This document shows positions 9,169-18,706 of a stretch of 64,000 bases of DNA, in pieces (the first letter of the stretch is position 1; each line of letters opens with the position of its first letter). This DNA comes from Candidatus Endomicrobiellum porotermitis (lineage in GTDB: Bacteria > Elusimicrobiota > Endomicrobiia > Endomicrobiales > Endomicrobiaceae), in contig JAITQE010000025.1 of assembly GCA_031289055.1 (NCBI GenBank), positions 1-64,000 of the forward strand. The letters run 5' to 3'. The notes beneath the pieces are model-generated. The model worked only from the letters and a program-made list of their open reading frames with translations, searched no databases and was not told where the DNA came from. The translations under genes were made by a program, and so were the position numbers.

Positions 9169-10434
9169 TTATTTCCTGATTGTTCCATTGCCTTTTACTA
9201 CGTATTTTGTAGTAGTAAGCTCTTTTATTCCCATAGTTCCGCGAGCGTGCAATTTTTGCGTTGAAATGCCGATTTCGCAGCCAAGACCAAAAACGCTGCC
9301 ATCGTGAAGCCTTGTGGAAGCGTTCACAAAAACCGCAGCCGCGTCAACTTCAACTACAAACTTGTCGGCAGCCGTTTTATCGTTTGTTACAATTGCTTCA
9401 GAATGCTTGGACCCATACTTATTTATATGGGCGATTGCTTCTTCAAGCGAATTGGCCACTTTTATTGATACTTCAAGATCCAAGTATTCTGTGGTCCAAT
9501 CTTCTTCTTTTGCAGGCTTTATAGCGTTTACTATGTTCCTTGAAATCTCGCAGCCTTTAATTTCAACGTTCTCTTTGTCGTATATTTCGCATAATCTAGG
9601 GAGAATTTTTTCTGCAATATCTTTGTGTATAAGCAATGTTTCCATTGCGTTGCAAACGGAAGGTCTTTGGCATTTGGCGTTTACCGCTATGTTTATTGCT
9701 TGTTCAATGTCGGCGTCTTTATCTATATACGTGTGGCACAATCCTTTTCCGTGGGACAAGACAGGCACAGTGGCATTTTTTTTGACAAAGTTAACAAATT
9801 CTTCGCTTCCTCGCGGTATAAGCAAATCTATGTAATTATCCAAATGCAAAAGTTCTTGCACGGCGCTTCTGTCGGCAGTGTCAATAAACTGTATGGCGTT
9901 TTCCGGCATGCCTGTTTTTATGCCTGCTTCATAAATTATTTTTGCAAGAATTCGGTTTGTGTTTAAAGCCTCGGAACCGCCTTTTAAAATAACGGCGTTC
10001 CCAGCTTTTAGGCACAACGTAGCCGCGTCGACGGTAACATTTGGGCGTGCTTCGTAAATCATTGCTATAACGCCTAAAGGCACTCTTATCTTTTTAACGT
10101 CAATGTCAAGCGAAGGAGTTGTCTCTTCAGCCACAGTTCCGACGGGGTCTTGTAAAAGTATTACATTTTTTATGCCTGCTATTATATCCGCCACGCGCTT
10201 TTCATTTAGGGTTAGTCTATCTATAAGAGTAGGCGTTATCTGAGCGTCTTTTGCGGCTTGAACGTCTATTTCATTGTGAAAGAGTATTTCTTTTATATTC
10301 TGTCGCAAAGCTTCTGCCATTGCCGCAAGAGTATTGTTTTTTTGTTGAGCGTTCATAGCGGCAAGTTTGCCTGCCGCTTCTTTTGCGGCGTTTGCCTTGA
10401 ACTGCACTGCTTGTTTTATTACGTTATTACCCAT
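9169..10434 (-). CDS. proA: glutamate-5-semialdehyde dehydrogenase (gamma-glutamyl phosphate reductase)
   Basis: This enzyme makes glutamate semialdehyde from glutamyl-5-phosphate with NADPH, the second step of proline synthesis. At 421 aa it is full length. Visible motifs are VPLGVIAMIYEARPNVTVDAA, LKGGSEALNTN, the catalytic-Cys motif QRPSVCNAMETLL, and the C-terminal HDGSVFGLGCEIGISTQKLHARGTMG. proB is not in this window. It is first in a minus-strand pair with ychF and faces away from thrC across a 530-bp gap. Confidence 0.96.
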   Translation of the reverse strand: MGNNVIKQAVQFKANAAKEAAGKLAAMNAQQKNNTLAAMAEALRQNIKEILFHNEIDVQAAKDAQITPTLIDRLTLNEKRVADIIAGIKNVILLQDPVGTVAEETTPSLDIDVKKIRVPLGVIAMIYEARPNVTVDAATLCLKAGNAVILKGGSEALNTNRILAKIIYEAGIKTGMPENAIQFIDTADRSAVQELLHLDNYIDLLIPRGSEEFVNFVKKNATVPVLSHGKGLCHTYIDKDADIEQAINIAVNAKCQRPSVCNAMETLLIHKDIAEKILPRLCEIYDKENVEIKGCEISRNIVNAIKPAKEEDWTTEYLDLEVSIKVANSLEEAIAHINKYGSKHSEAIVTNDKTAADKFVVEVDAAAVFVNASTRLHDGSVFGLGCEIGISTQKLHARGTMGIKELTTTKYVVKGNGTIRK

Positions 10435-10531
10435 GTGTCTCCGATAGTTCGGATATTATTAAACGCCAATGCGGGAGTATTCTAACAAATACGAAAAAGG
10501 AATTCTATCCAACGTTTGAAAGGAAACGAAA

Positions 10532-10618
10532 ATGAATAAAATAGTATTATTTCTACTTTCCGTTTTTATTATCGCGACTGACTTGGATGTTAATGCTTAT
10601 GACAGCGCAGCTATATAA
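10532..10618 (+). pseudogene. 28-codon signal-peptide ORF, probably a truncated gene
   Basis: ATG at 10532 is preceded by AAGGA at good spacing and opens a 28-codon ORF (MNKIVLFLLSVFIIATDLDVNAY, then a few residues and TAA). It is essentially a signal peptide with a likely cleavage site and nothing after it. This looks like the surviving 5' end of an exported-protein gene whose body has been deleted. A genuine small peptide is possible but less likely. The rest of 10435-10900 has no supported gene. Confidence 0.35.
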
Positions 10619-10904
10619 TAAGCATTTAGCTCTTTGACTCTCGCCAATGCCGCCTCCCGTGACATCCTTCGCCTATCCTCATTAAAATCTCGCGGCGCCT
10701 TTCTTTAAATAGCTGTAAAAATTATAGTTGTTCTTTTTATAATAATAATACAACTAATAAACTAAATAAAAATGCAAATCGGTTAGAACTTGTCGCGTCG
10801 TATTTTGTACGAATAAGCTATTCTAAATCTCTATAAAATAACCGTATTAAATCGCATTTTTCAGACGCAATCGGCGTTTCGGCATGAGAGACATTATAGT
10901 TAAA
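10619..10904. other. gene-poor intergenic stretch between proA and thrC
   Basis: No complete gene is visible. A minus-strand open stretch at about 10600-10712 encodes a charged peptide (RDFNEDRRRMSREAALARVKEL) ending in TCA-TAA. It has no recognisable family and is flanked by stops, so it may be a remnant. The remainder is AT-rich and contains no tRNA or strong terminator that I can see. Confidence 0.4.
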
Positions 10905-10933
10905 TTGATTTCGTATTCTCAAAAAGGTATACT
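10905..10933 (+). promoter_or_regulatory. sigma70-type promoter of thrC
   Basis: TTGATT at 10905-10910 and TATACT at 10928-10933 are separated by exactly 17 bp. They lie about 35 bp upstream of the thrC start, which has an AAAGGA ribosome-binding site at 10955-10960. Spacing and match are good for a housekeeping promoter. It probably drives thrC-cinA-lepA. Confidence 0.6.
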
Positions 10934-10967
10934 AGAAGCGGTAGAAATTTAATTAAAGGAAGAAGAA

Positions 10968-12032
10968 ATGTTTTATAAAGGTTTGATTGAAAAATACAGG
11001 AAATTCTTGCCGGTAACCGAACAAACGCCTATTATATCTCTTCACGAGGGGAACACGCCTCTTATAAAGGCGAGAAATTTGCCGACACAAATAGGACTTA
11101 TCGGCGAAATATACTTTAAATTTGAGGGTATGAACCCTACGGGATCATTTAAAGACAGAGGAATGACGATGGCGGTTTCAAAAGCTGTTGAGGCGAGAAG
11201 TAAGGCTGTCGTATGCGCTTCAACAGGAAACACGTCCGCGTCAGCCGCCGCTTATGCGGCAAGAGCAGGCGTAAAGTGCGTTGTTCTTATACCTGAAGGA
11301 AAAATAGCTTTAGGAAAATTGTCTCAAGCCGTTATGCACGGAGCTGAAGTTTTGGAAATAGACGGCAATTTTGACGACGCCTTGGATTTTGCAAGAGAAT
11401 TAAGCGTAAAATATCGGCTAACGCTAGTTAATTCTGTTAATCCGTTTAGAATTGAAGGACAAAAGACGGCATCGTACGAAATATGTGAAAGTTTAAAGCA
11501 GTCTCCTGATTATCAATTTATGCCTGTTGGCAATGCGGGAAATATCACCGCGTATTGGAAAGGATATAAAGATTATAATAAAGCGGAGCCTTCTAAATAT
11601 GCTCTTCCAAAAATGATGGGCTTTCAAGCTGCTGGGTCTGCGCCAATAGTTGAAGGTCGCCCAATAGCAAAACCTGAGACGATAGCGACGGCTATAAGAA
11701 TAGGAAATCCTGCTTCTTGGAAGACGGCGGAAGAAGCAAGAGATGAATCGCGCGGCGTTATAGATAAAGTAACTGACGATGAGATATTAGAAGCGTATAG
11801 AATTGTAGCTGCGACTGAAGGCATTTTCTGCGAGCCAGCGTCGGCTTCGTCTATTGCTGGGCTTATAAAATATGTAAGGCAAGGATATTTTAAAAATAAT
11901 GAACCCATAAAAGTTGTATGCGTACTTACGGGACACGGCTTGAAAGATCCCGATACTGCGGTCGCCACCGCTGTTAAACCTAAAAAAGTTAAAGCGAATA
12001 TGAAAGACATAATAGACGCTATAGGGTTGTAA
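10968..12032 (+). CDS. thrC: threonine synthase
   Basis: This PLP enzyme converts O-phosphohomoserine to threonine. The 354-aa product is the short class. The PLP lysine lies in [11 protein letters not shown] (K62), followed by [19 protein letters not shown], a phosphate-binding region and [15 protein letters not shown] near the C-terminus. It has its own promoter and a good Shine-Dalgarno (AAAGGA). cinA follows after 4 nt. No thrA or thrB is in the window, so homoserine phosphate must come from genes elsewhere. Confidence 0.95.
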   Translation: MFYKGLIEKYRKFLPVTEQTPIISLHEGNTPLIKARNLPTQIGLIGEIYFKFEGMNPTGSFKDRGMTMAVSKAVEARSKAVVCASTGNTSASAAAYAARAGVKCVVLIPEGKIALGKLSQAVMHGAEVLEIDGNFDDALDFARELSVKYRLTLVNSVNPFRIEGQKTASYEICESLKQSPDYQFMPVGNAGNITAYWKGYKDYNKAEPSKYALPKMMGFQAAGSAPIVEGRPIAKPETIATAIRIGNPASWKTAEEARDESRGVIDKVTDDEILEAYRIVAATEGIFCEPASASSIAGLIKYVRQGYFKNNEPIKVVCVLTGHGLKDPDTAVATAVKPKKVKANMKDIIDAIGL

Positions 12033-12036
12033 ATTT

Positions 12037-13335
12037 GTGAAAATAGAACTTATTTGCACAGGAAGCGAATTTCTCGCTGGGAAACTCAATACAAATGCGG
12101 CGTATATAGGCTTAAGATTATTTAATATAGGTCTTGAATTGTCTTGCGTTACTGATATAGGCGACAAAAAACAAGATTTGGCAAAACAGTTCAACGTTGC
12201 TTTCGCAAGAAGCAACGTCATAGTTGCGACAGGGGGGCTTGGTCCAACTTTTGACGACATAACCGTTGAGGCCGCAGCCGAATGCTTGGGTCTTTCAATT
12301 TATTCCGAAGAAAAAGTTTTAAAGTCTATACAAGAATACTTTGCTAAAAAATCAATTTCAAAAATACCAAAAATCAACGAAAGGCAGGCAAATATTATTA
12401 AAGGCGCCAAAGTTTTAGAAAATCATTTAGGCACAGCGCCCGGACAAATGTTGCATTTTGAATTTAAAAACGATGGAAAGAAGTGCCGCAAAACTTTGTT
12501 TTTGCTTCCAGGTCCTCCAAGGGAAATGAAGCCGATGTTTGAAGAAAACGTTGAACCGTTTTTAAAAAGTTATTCTTCAGGCATAAGGAAAAACGCTTCT
12601 TTGCGCGTGTTTGGTTTATCAGAATCTGCAGTTGCCGAAGCAATAAAGCCTATTATTGAGGAAGCTAAATTTGGAGATTCGCAAGCTGTGGAATTTGGTA
12701 TTTTGGCAAGCGATTCTATAGTGGATATAAAATTTGCGGTTTCAGGCGTTAATGAGTTTGTCGTAGATAACGCGGTAAAGAATTTAAACTTAAGATTTGG
12801 CGACGTTTTAAAAGATAATATTTTTGGATATAACGAAGATACTCTTGCGTCCGTAGTAGGAAAACTTCTTATACAAAAGAGAAAAACGGTTTCTTTTGCT
12901 GAGTCTTGCACCGGAGGGAAAATAGCCTCGGCTATTACGGATGTTGCGGGCAGTTCTTTATATTTTAAAAGTTCTGCTGTAACTTATTCCGACGAATCTA
13001 AAATAAAGATCCTTGGCGTAAAAGAGGAAACTTTAAAGAATTTTGGAGCGGTAAGCGAAGAAACTGCAAAAGAAATGGCTGGCGGTATTTTGAATCTTAC
13101 GGTAAGCGATTACGCTTTTTCTGTTACCGGCATCGCTGGTCCCGGAAGAGGCTCAACAGTCAAACCTGTGGGTTTGGTTTACGTCGGTTTTGCCGATAAA
13201 AAGAAAACGGAAAGCTTCAAATTTAATTTTGTAGGAACGCGAAAAGACATAAGAGACAAAACAGTCAATACGGTTTTGGATTTGCTGAGAAAAAAACTGA
13301 TTTCAAAAGTAAATGATTACGAGGAAAAGGATTAA
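12037..13335 (+). CDS. cinA: CinA-family protein (nicotinamide-nucleotide amidohydrolase PncC domain)
   Basis: The 432-aa two-domain protein starts at GTG, 4 nt after thrC. The N-terminal MoCF-like domain has TGSEFLAGKLNTNAAYIG and ATGGLGPTFDDIT. The C-terminal CinA/PncC domain, from about residue 285, has SFAESCTGGKIASAITDVAGSS and VTGIAGPGRGSTVKPVGLVYVG. PncC domains deamidate nicotinamide mononucleotide in NAD recycling; the N-terminal domain acts on ADP-ribose-like pyrophosphates in some homologues. Its stop overlaps the lepA start by one base (TAATG). Confidence 0.93.
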   Translation: MKIELICTGSEFLAGKLNTNAAYIGLRLFNIGLELSCVTDIGDKKQDLAKQFNVAFARSNVIVATGGLGPTFDDITVEAAAECLGLSIYSEEKVLKSIQEYFAKKSISKIPKINERQANIIKGAKVLENHLGTAPGQMLHFEFKNDGKKCRKTLFLLPGPPREMKPMFEENVEPFLKSYSSGIRKNASLRVFGLSESAVAEAIKPIIEEAKFGDSQAVEFGILASDSIVDIKFAVSGVNEFVVDNAVKNLNLRFGDVLKDNIFGYNEDTLASVVGKLLIQKRKTVSFAESCTGGKIASAITDVAGSSLYFKSSAVTYSDESKIKILGVKEETLKNFGAVSEETAKEMAGGILNLTVSDYAFSVTGIAGPGRGSTVKPVGLVYVGFADKKKTESFKFNFVGTRKDIRDKTVNTVLDLLRKKLISKVNDYEEKD

Positions 13336-15122
13336 TGTCTAACATAAGAAATTTTTGTATTATAGCTCATATTGACCATGGGAAAAGCACTCTTGCCGAT
13401 AGACTTCTTGAGTATACGGGAACAATTTCCCAAAGAGAAATGAAAGACCAAATACTTGACGGTATGGAGCTTGAAAGAGAAAGGGGTATAACAATAAAAG
13501 CTAAAGCCGTAAGAATGAATTATATGGACAATAGCGGTAAAAGTTATGTTTTAAATTTGATAGACACGCCCGGGCACGTTGATTTCACATACGAAGTTTC
13601 AAGAGCTTTAGCAGCGTGCGAAGGCGCGATTTTAGTGATAGACGCTACTCAGGGCGTTGAAGCTCAAACGCTTGCAAATACCATTCTTGCCAAGAACGCT
13701 AATTTAAAAATAGTTCCCGTTATAAACAAGATAGATTTGCCTACAGCCGACGTTGACAGCGCATACGAACAGATGAAGGAAGGTCTTGACGTTGATGCGG
13801 AACCTATTCTTGCAAGCGCTAAAGAAGGCATAGGAATAAATGAAATAGTTGATTCTGTTATTGCAAATATTCCTCCTGCAAAGATTGTAAATGACGAACC
13901 TTTGTCGGCTTTAATTTTTGATTCTTTTTATGAGTCTTACAGAGGCGTTATAGTTATTATAAGAGTCTTTGACGGCAAAATTCGCAAAGGCATGAAGGTT
14001 CGTTTTATAGCTTCGGGAGCTGAGCGCGAGATTCTTGAAGTCGGTTATATGAAAATAAAAATGATAGAAGCGACTGAACTTTCTTCAGGAGAAGTTGGAT
14101 ATGTCGTTGCCGGCGTAAAAGACATTAGAGATATAAAAATTGGCGACACCATAACGGATAGCGCAAACCCGACAAAACGTCCTCACGAGGGATATAAAGA
14201 AATAAATCCGTTTGTTTTCGCTGGTCTTTATCCAAACAGTGCTTCTGAATACGACGGTTTGAAGACTGCTTTGGAAAAGCTAAAACTTTCCGACGCTTCG
14301 CTTCTATATTTCCCTGAAACGTCTGTAGCTTTAGGGTTTGGTTTTAGGTGCGGATTTTTGGGTTCTTTGCATTTGGAAATAATCAAAGAAAGACTTGAAA
14401 GAGAGTTTGGGTTAAGTCTTTTGGTTACGGCGCCAAACGTTGTGTATAAAGTGAAAACAAAGGGGAAATACATTGTCATAGACAATCCTTTCAAACTTCC
14501 AAACAACGCAGACGTTGAAGAAATTTGGGAGCCTTATGTTGAAGCTACAATTATTTGTCCCGTTGAATATTTAGGCGCCATGTTTGAGTTGTGCCAGAAG
14601 AGAAGGGGAAAGCAGATTTCAATGAAGTATATGAATGTTAAAATAGCTTTTCTGAAATATCATATGCCGCTGGCGGAAATAATAGTTGGTTTTTATGACG
14701 CTCTAAAATCTGCTTCAAAGGGATACGCATCTTTTGATTATGAACATATAGATCCCCAACTTGGGGATTTGGTTAAATTGGAAATCATGATAAATTCGGA
14801 AGTTGTAGACGCTTTTACGGTTATTACGCATAAGGACAAGTCTCAGACTGTCGCGCATTATCTTGCCGAGAAATTAAAAGGCATTATCCCAAGGCATATG
14901 TTTGAAATACCTATACAGGTAAAAATAAACAATAAAATAATCGTCAGGGAGACAATATCGGCTATGCGTAAAGACGTTCTTGCAAAATGTTATGGAGGAG
15001 ATATAACCAGAAAGCGCAAACTTCTTGAAAAGCAAAAAGAAGGCAAACGCAAGATGCGTCAGTTTGGCAGAGTAGAAATGCCGTCTGAAGCGTTTGCGGC
15101 TGTGCTTAAAATAGATGAATAA
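13335..15122 (+). CDS. lepA: elongation factor 4 (LepA), ribosome back-translocase GTPase
   Basis: The 595-aa translational GTPase has full length and domain order. The G1 loop is AHIDHGKSTLADR (residues 11-23), the switch II motif is DTPGHVDFTYEVSR, and the NKIDLPTAD motif gives guanine specificity. The LepA-specific C-terminus is present (KCYGGDITRKRKLLEKQKEGKRKMRQFG). It acts on ribosomes in translation elongation or initiation. It overlaps cinA by one base. lepB follows 30 nt later, the classical lepA-lepB arrangement. Confidence 0.97.
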   Translation: MSNIRNFCIIAHIDHGKSTLADRLLEYTGTISQREMKDQILDGMELERERGITIKAKAVRMNYMDNSGKSYVLNLIDTPGHVDFTYEVSRALAACEGAILVIDATQGVEAQTLANTILAKNANLKIVPVINKIDLPTADVDSAYEQMKEGLDVDAEPILASAKEGIGINEIVDSVIANIPPAKIVNDEPLSALIFDSFYESYRGVIVIIRVFDGKIRKGMKVRFIASGAEREILEVGYMKIKMIEATELSSGEVGYVVAGVKDIRDIKIGDTITDSANPTKRPHEGYKEINPFVFAGLYPNSASEYDGLKTALEKLKLSDASLLYFPETSVALGFGFRCGFLGSLHLEIIKERLEREFGLSLLVTAPNVVYKVKTKGKYIVIDNPFKLPNNADVEEIWEPYVEATIICPVEYLGAMFELCQKRRGKQISMKYMNVKIAFLKYHMPLAEIIVGFYDALKSASKGYASFDYEHIDPQLGDLVKLEIMINSEVVDAFTVITHKDKSQTVAHYLAEKLKGIIPRHMFEIPIQVKINNKIIVRETISAMRKDVLAKCYGGDITRKRKLLEKQKEGKRKMRQFGRVEMPSEAFAAVLKIDE

Positions 15123-15152
15123 ATGGATTTAAGATAAAAGAGAGGTAATATC

Positions 15153-15929
15153 ATGGAGTTAAAGCTTTTTATCGCAGGGTGTATTGTTTTTGCGATAGCA
15201 ATGACAATGCAGACTTTCAAAAAAAATTTTAAAACGCAGACTTCTAAAAAATTGTTTAAAAACGTTTATTCATGGGCGGATACTATTTGGACGGCTTTGA
15301 TAATAGCGTCGTTTATTATGTTCTTTTTTATTCAGGCTTTTAAAATTCCATCGGGAAGTATGAGAAACACTCTTCTTGAAGGAGATCATCTATTCGTTAA
15401 TAAGTGTTTTTATGGTTTTAGAATCCCATTTAAATACGTTGGCAAACGTTATGGCGCTTTAAAGAATGTAGAAAGAGGCGATATTATTGTTTTTCAGTGT
15501 CCTCCTGAAGCTTTAACGATTGATGAAAGAGAGCATGGAGTTAAAAAAGATTTCATAAAAAGATGTATTGCCGTTGCCGGCGATAAGGTTGAAATAATAA
15601 ATAAAAAACTTTACTTAAACGGTATTTTCATAAAAGAAGTTTACGCGATTCATGGTGACGACTCTATTATCCAAAGTTTTGAATTGTTTGAAAGCGATAA
15701 AGATTATCAGAAAGCTTGGGAAAATGGAAGTTTTACTTCCATTCCGCCTGCTTTTGTAAGAGATAATTTTGGACCTGTTGTTGTGCCTGAAGGGTGTTAT
15801 ATGATGATGGGCGACAATAGAGATTTTTCTTTTGACTCGCGTTTCTGGGGACCGTTGTCTGATGAGTACGTAAAAGGAAAGGCAATGCTCTTGTACTGGC
15901 CTATAACGCGTTGGAAGTTTATATCATGA
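15153..15929 (+). CDS. lepB: signal peptidase I
   Basis: This membrane serine protease removes signal peptides after Sec export. Two N-terminal membrane segments lie at about residues 3-20 and 45-62, with the catalytic domain outside. The Ser/Lys dyad is visible as IPSGSM (S69) and DFIKRCIAVAGD (K136). The box E motif GDNRDFSFDSRFWGPL is intact. Its length of 258 aa is standard. The stop overlaps the next start as ATGA. It would process the many signal-peptide proteins in this window. Confidence 0.96.
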   Translation: MELKLFIAGCIVFAIAMTMQTFKKNFKTQTSKKLFKNVYSWADTIWTALIIASFIMFFFIQAFKIPSGSMRNTLLEGDHLFVNKCFYGFRIPFKYVGKRYGALKNVERGDIIVFQCPPEALTIDEREHGVKKDFIKRCIAVAGDKVEIINKKLYLNGIFIKEVYAIHGDDSIIQSFELFESDKDYQKAWENGSFTSIPPAFVRDNFGPVVVPEGCYMMMGDNRDFSFDSRFWGPLSDEYVKGKAMLLYWPITRWKFIS

Positions 15930-16345
15930 CATGGATTGCATGGCTTACCGCTGCGGTAGTTCTTGTAATTTGCGAAATAGCGACTTCGTCTATCTTTTTT
16001 TGCATGTGTCTTGCTATAGGTTCGGTTTTTGCGGCAGGAGCGGCTTATTTTTTCAATTCAAATTGGATTGAAATTATTGTTTTCATTATAGTTTCAATTT
16101 TATCTTTATATTTTGTAAGACCGTTTTTTAAGAGAATAATAAAAAAGTCAAAAACTGTAGAATCAAACGTAGATTTTCTTATAGGAGCTGAAGCTGTTGT
16201 TACGGGTAAAATCGCGCCTCTTAATCCAGGCTTTGCGAAGGTTTTGGGGGAAGTTTGGAGAGCTGAATCTAGTGTTGAAATTTTAGAAGGCGAGACTGTA
16301 AAAATTAAGAGTATAAACGGGACGACTTTGGCAGTTGAAAAGTAA
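15926..16345 (+). CDS. NfeD-like membrane protein
   Basis: The start chosen is ATG at 15926, overlapping the lepB stop as ATGA; a longer reading from 15911 is possible. The 139-aa product has hydrophobic segments at about residues 1-22, 27-45 and 48-70, then a soluble C-terminal OB-fold region (GAEAVVTGKIAPLNPGFAKVLGEVWRAES). Short NfeD proteins partner SPFH/stomatin proteins, and one follows immediately at 16402. The pair probably organises membrane microdomains or protein quality control. Confidence 0.85.
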   Translation: MTWIAWLTAAVVLVICEIATSSIFFCMCLAIGSVFAAGAAYFFNSNWIEIIVFIIVSILSLYFVRPFFKRIIKKSKTVESNVDFLIGAEAVVTGKIAPLNPGFAKVLGEVWRAESSVEILEGETVKIKSINGTTLAVEK

Positions 16346-16401
16346 AGAAAAAAAATAATGGAATACATAACCGCTATTTTAAGTATGCGGAGGGGGATAA
16401 G

Positions 16402-17322
16402 ATGAGTATATTTTTAGGAGTGATTGCGGCGTTTGCCGTGATTTTTATAGCTAATTCCGTAAAAATAATAAGGCAGTATGAAAAAGGACTTATTGAAACA
16501 TTGGGTAGGTATACGGGCACAAGGGATTCAGGAGCAAATATTATAATCCCCATATTTCAAAGAATGCTCAGAGTAGATATGAGAGAACGCGTTATTGACG
16601 TTCCGCCGCAAAGCGTTATAACTAAAGACAACGTTTCTGTCGTTGTAGACGCTATTATATATTTTCAGGTTACAGATCCAGTAAAAGTGGTTTATAACAT
16701 TGAAAATTTTGCTCTTGCCGCTTTAAAACTTGCGCAGACAAATTTGAGAAACGTAATAGGCGACATGGAGTTGGACAGTACTCTCACGTCAAGAGAAAAA
16801 ATAAACGCGCAACTGAGAGTTGTAATGGACGAAGCGACAGACAAATGGGGCGTAAAGGTTACAAGAGTTGAAATACAGAAAATTGACCCGCCTAAAGACA
16901 TTACAGACGCCATGTCTAAACAGATGAAAGCTGAAAGAGAAAAGAGAGCAAATATTTTGGAAGCTGAAGGCTTAAGGCAAGCTGCTATTCTTAAGGCTGA
17001 AGGCGCTAAACAGTCGGTTATTCTTGATGCGGAAGCTGTAAAAGAGAAGCAAATTTTGGAAGCTACTGGCGAAGCTGAAGCTATAAGAAAAGTTGCTGAA
17101 GCTGAAAAATATAAAATTGAAATGGTTTACAAAGCTATCCATGAGGGCAAGCCTACAAACGACCTTATAGCCATAAAATATTTGGAAGCTTTAGGCAAAG
17201 TTGCCGACGGACAGGCTACAAAAGTGTTTTTACCTTTAGAAACCGCGGGCGTTACGGCGTCTCTTGGCGGTATAGCGGAATTGTTTAAGGACGCGTCAAA
17301 ACAGGTAAAAGCGAATAATTAA
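16402..17322 (+). CDS. SPFH/stomatin-family membrane protein (QmcA-like)
   Basis: The 306-aa protein has an N-terminal membrane anchor (IFLGVIAAFAVIFIA), followed by the SPFH domain. Family motifs are IRQYEKGLIETLGRYTGTRDSG, RVIDVPPQSVITKDNVSVVVDAIIYFQV and the long alanine/glutamate coiled coil (RQAAILKAEGAKQSVILDAEAVKEKQI). Stomatin-like proteins form oligomeric membrane scaffolds. The NfeD partner is encoded 56 bp upstream, and a strong GGAGGGGG-type Shine-Dalgarno precedes the start. Confidence 0.92.
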   Translation: MSIFLGVIAAFAVIFIANSVKIIRQYEKGLIETLGRYTGTRDSGANIIIPIFQRMLRVDMRERVIDVPPQSVITKDNVSVVVDAIIYFQVTDPVKVVYNIENFALAALKLAQTNLRNVIGDMELDSTLTSREKINAQLRVVMDEATDKWGVKVTRVEIQKIDPPKDITDAMSKQMKAEREKRANILEAEGLRQAAILKAEGAKQSVILDAEAVKEKQILEATGEAEAIRKVAEAEKYKIEMVYKAIHEGKPTNDLIAIKYLEALGKVADGQATKVFLPLETAGVTASLGGIAELFKDASKQVKANN

Positions 17323-17362
17323 AATTTTTTAGACGCTCGTTGAAAAACTGACGTCTTGTTTT

Positions 17363-18451
17363 ATGCATATGACAGGTTTATATATACATATTCCATTTTG
17401 CAGGCGAAAATGTTTTTATTGCGACTTTTTCTCAACAAAATATGATGCTGACCTAGCCGATAAATATATTGATTCTTTGATAAAGCATTCGCAAAAGTTT
17501 AAAAATAAAAAAATAAATTCAATATATATTGGGGGCGGCACCCCGTCTGTTTTGTCTTCTAAACAAATACAAAGACTTCTGCTATCTTTAAACAACGTTT
17601 TCAATTCGTCAGAAGCGAAAGAATTTACTTTTGAGCTTAACCCCGAATCAGTTTCAAAAGAAAAGCTGCTTATTCTAAAAGAATTTGGCGTCAATAGGTT
17701 AAGCATAGGGCTTCAATCTGTTGAAGACAAAATTTTAAAGTGCTTAGGGCGCATCCACGATTTTAAAACTTTTTGCGCCGCTTATAATGCGGCAAAACAT
17801 GAGGGTTTTTGTAATATAAACGTAGATTTAATATACGGATTGCCAAACCAAACTGTCGATCGCTGGGAAAGCGTTTTGAAAAAAGCGTTGTTGTTTAACA
17901 GCGAGCATTTATCGTTGTATCCTTTAGCGATAGAAGAAAATACGCCTTTTTATGAGAACCGCATTGTTACTGACGATAAATTACAACGTGAAATGTACGA
18001 CAAAACCGTAGAGGTTTTGGAACAAAGCGGATATGTTCATTATGAAATTTCAAACTGGTCTAAAAAGAACAAAGAAGCTTTTCACAATACAAATTATTGG
18101 CGTAACTTAGAATATATAGGTCTTGGATCGGGATCTTCAGGATATTTGGAAAGAAATAGATATAAGAACGTAGAAAATATTGAAAAATATATAAATTTTA
18201 TTGAAAACAACATAGATTGTACGGTAGAAAATGAATATATCGGAGAAAACCTTTATACAACTGAAACAATAATATTGGGGTTAAGACTTTTGTCTGAAGG
18301 TTTATCCATAAAATGCTTCAACTCTCCTCCGCGCCAAACCGCTCTGTTAAAATGCCTAAAAGAAAAAACGCTTATACAAGAAGAGGATAGGATAAAACTT
18401 GCCAAAGAACACGTATTTACATTCAATCAAATTGTCTCAAAGTTTATATAA
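17363..18451 (+). CDS. hemW: radical SAM heme chaperone HemW
   Basis: The 362-aa radical SAM protein has the cluster motif CRRKCFYC (C13, C17, C20) and the SAM/glycine motif IYIGGGTPSVL. The HemW-type region HNTNYWRNLEYIGLGSGSSGYL and the C-terminal HemN_C-like domain (LGLRLLSEGLSI) are present. The spacing C-x3-C-x2-C with phenylalanine in FYCDF, without the extra cysteine of true HemN, favours HemW, a heme-trafficking protein, over coproporphyrinogen oxidase. No other heme gene is nearby, so its substrate here is uncertain. Confidence 0.9.
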   Translation: MHMTGLYIHIPFCRRKCFYCDFFSTKYDADLADKYIDSLIKHSQKFKNKKINSIYIGGGTPSVLSSKQIQRLLLSLNNVFNSSEAKEFTFELNPESVSKEKLLILKEFGVNRLSIGLQSVEDKILKCLGRIHDFKTFCAAYNAAKHEGFCNINVDLIYGLPNQTVDRWESVLKKALLFNSEHLSLYPLAIEENTPFYENRIVTDDKLQREMYDKTVEVLEQSGYVHYEISNWSKKNKEAFHNTNYWRNLEYIGLGSGSSGYLERNRYKNVENIEKYINFIENNIDCTVENEYIGENLYTTETIILGLRLLSEGLSIKCFNSPPRQTALLKCLKEKTLIQEEDRIKLAKEHVFTFNQIVSKFI

Positions 18452-18467
18452 GTTGGCTTTTTGGGTC

Positions 18468-18511
18468 CTGAGTTTATCGGACTCGCAGGGGAATCTATCC
18501 GATAAACTCAG
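18468..18511. repeat. 14-bp inverted repeat (long hairpin) downstream of hemW
   Basis: CTGAGTTTATCGGA at 18468-18481 is followed after 16 nt by its perfect complement TCCGATAAACTCAG at 18498-18511. It lies 17 bp after the hemW stop and lacks a T tract, so it is not a standard intrinsic terminator. It may stabilise the mRNA end, act as a factor-dependent stop, or be a mobile palindromic element. The remaining 195 bp to nrdR hold no gene; a TTGACA at 18624 has only a poor -10 match downstream. Confidence 0.6.
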
Positions 18512-18706
18512 ATAGGCTCCCTCGCTGGAAATTCTTGTTTTGTTAAATCATCTAGCGTCGCTGTTATTGTCGTTCTGCTACCGCGCGTTTGCCTCTTGTA
18601 AAATATATAGCCGCTGGTTTTAATTGACAAGTCTATGCGTATGGATAGCGTTGTTTAACGCCACAACAGGTAGTTTTTTTAATCTTTAAATAAAGAGAAA
18701 AATCTA

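Noticed and set aside
18624..18651. Promoter of nrdR (TTGACA followed by TAGCGT at 16 bp)
   Set aside because: The -35 is perfect but the -10 matches at only about three positions, so the evidence is too weak to list.
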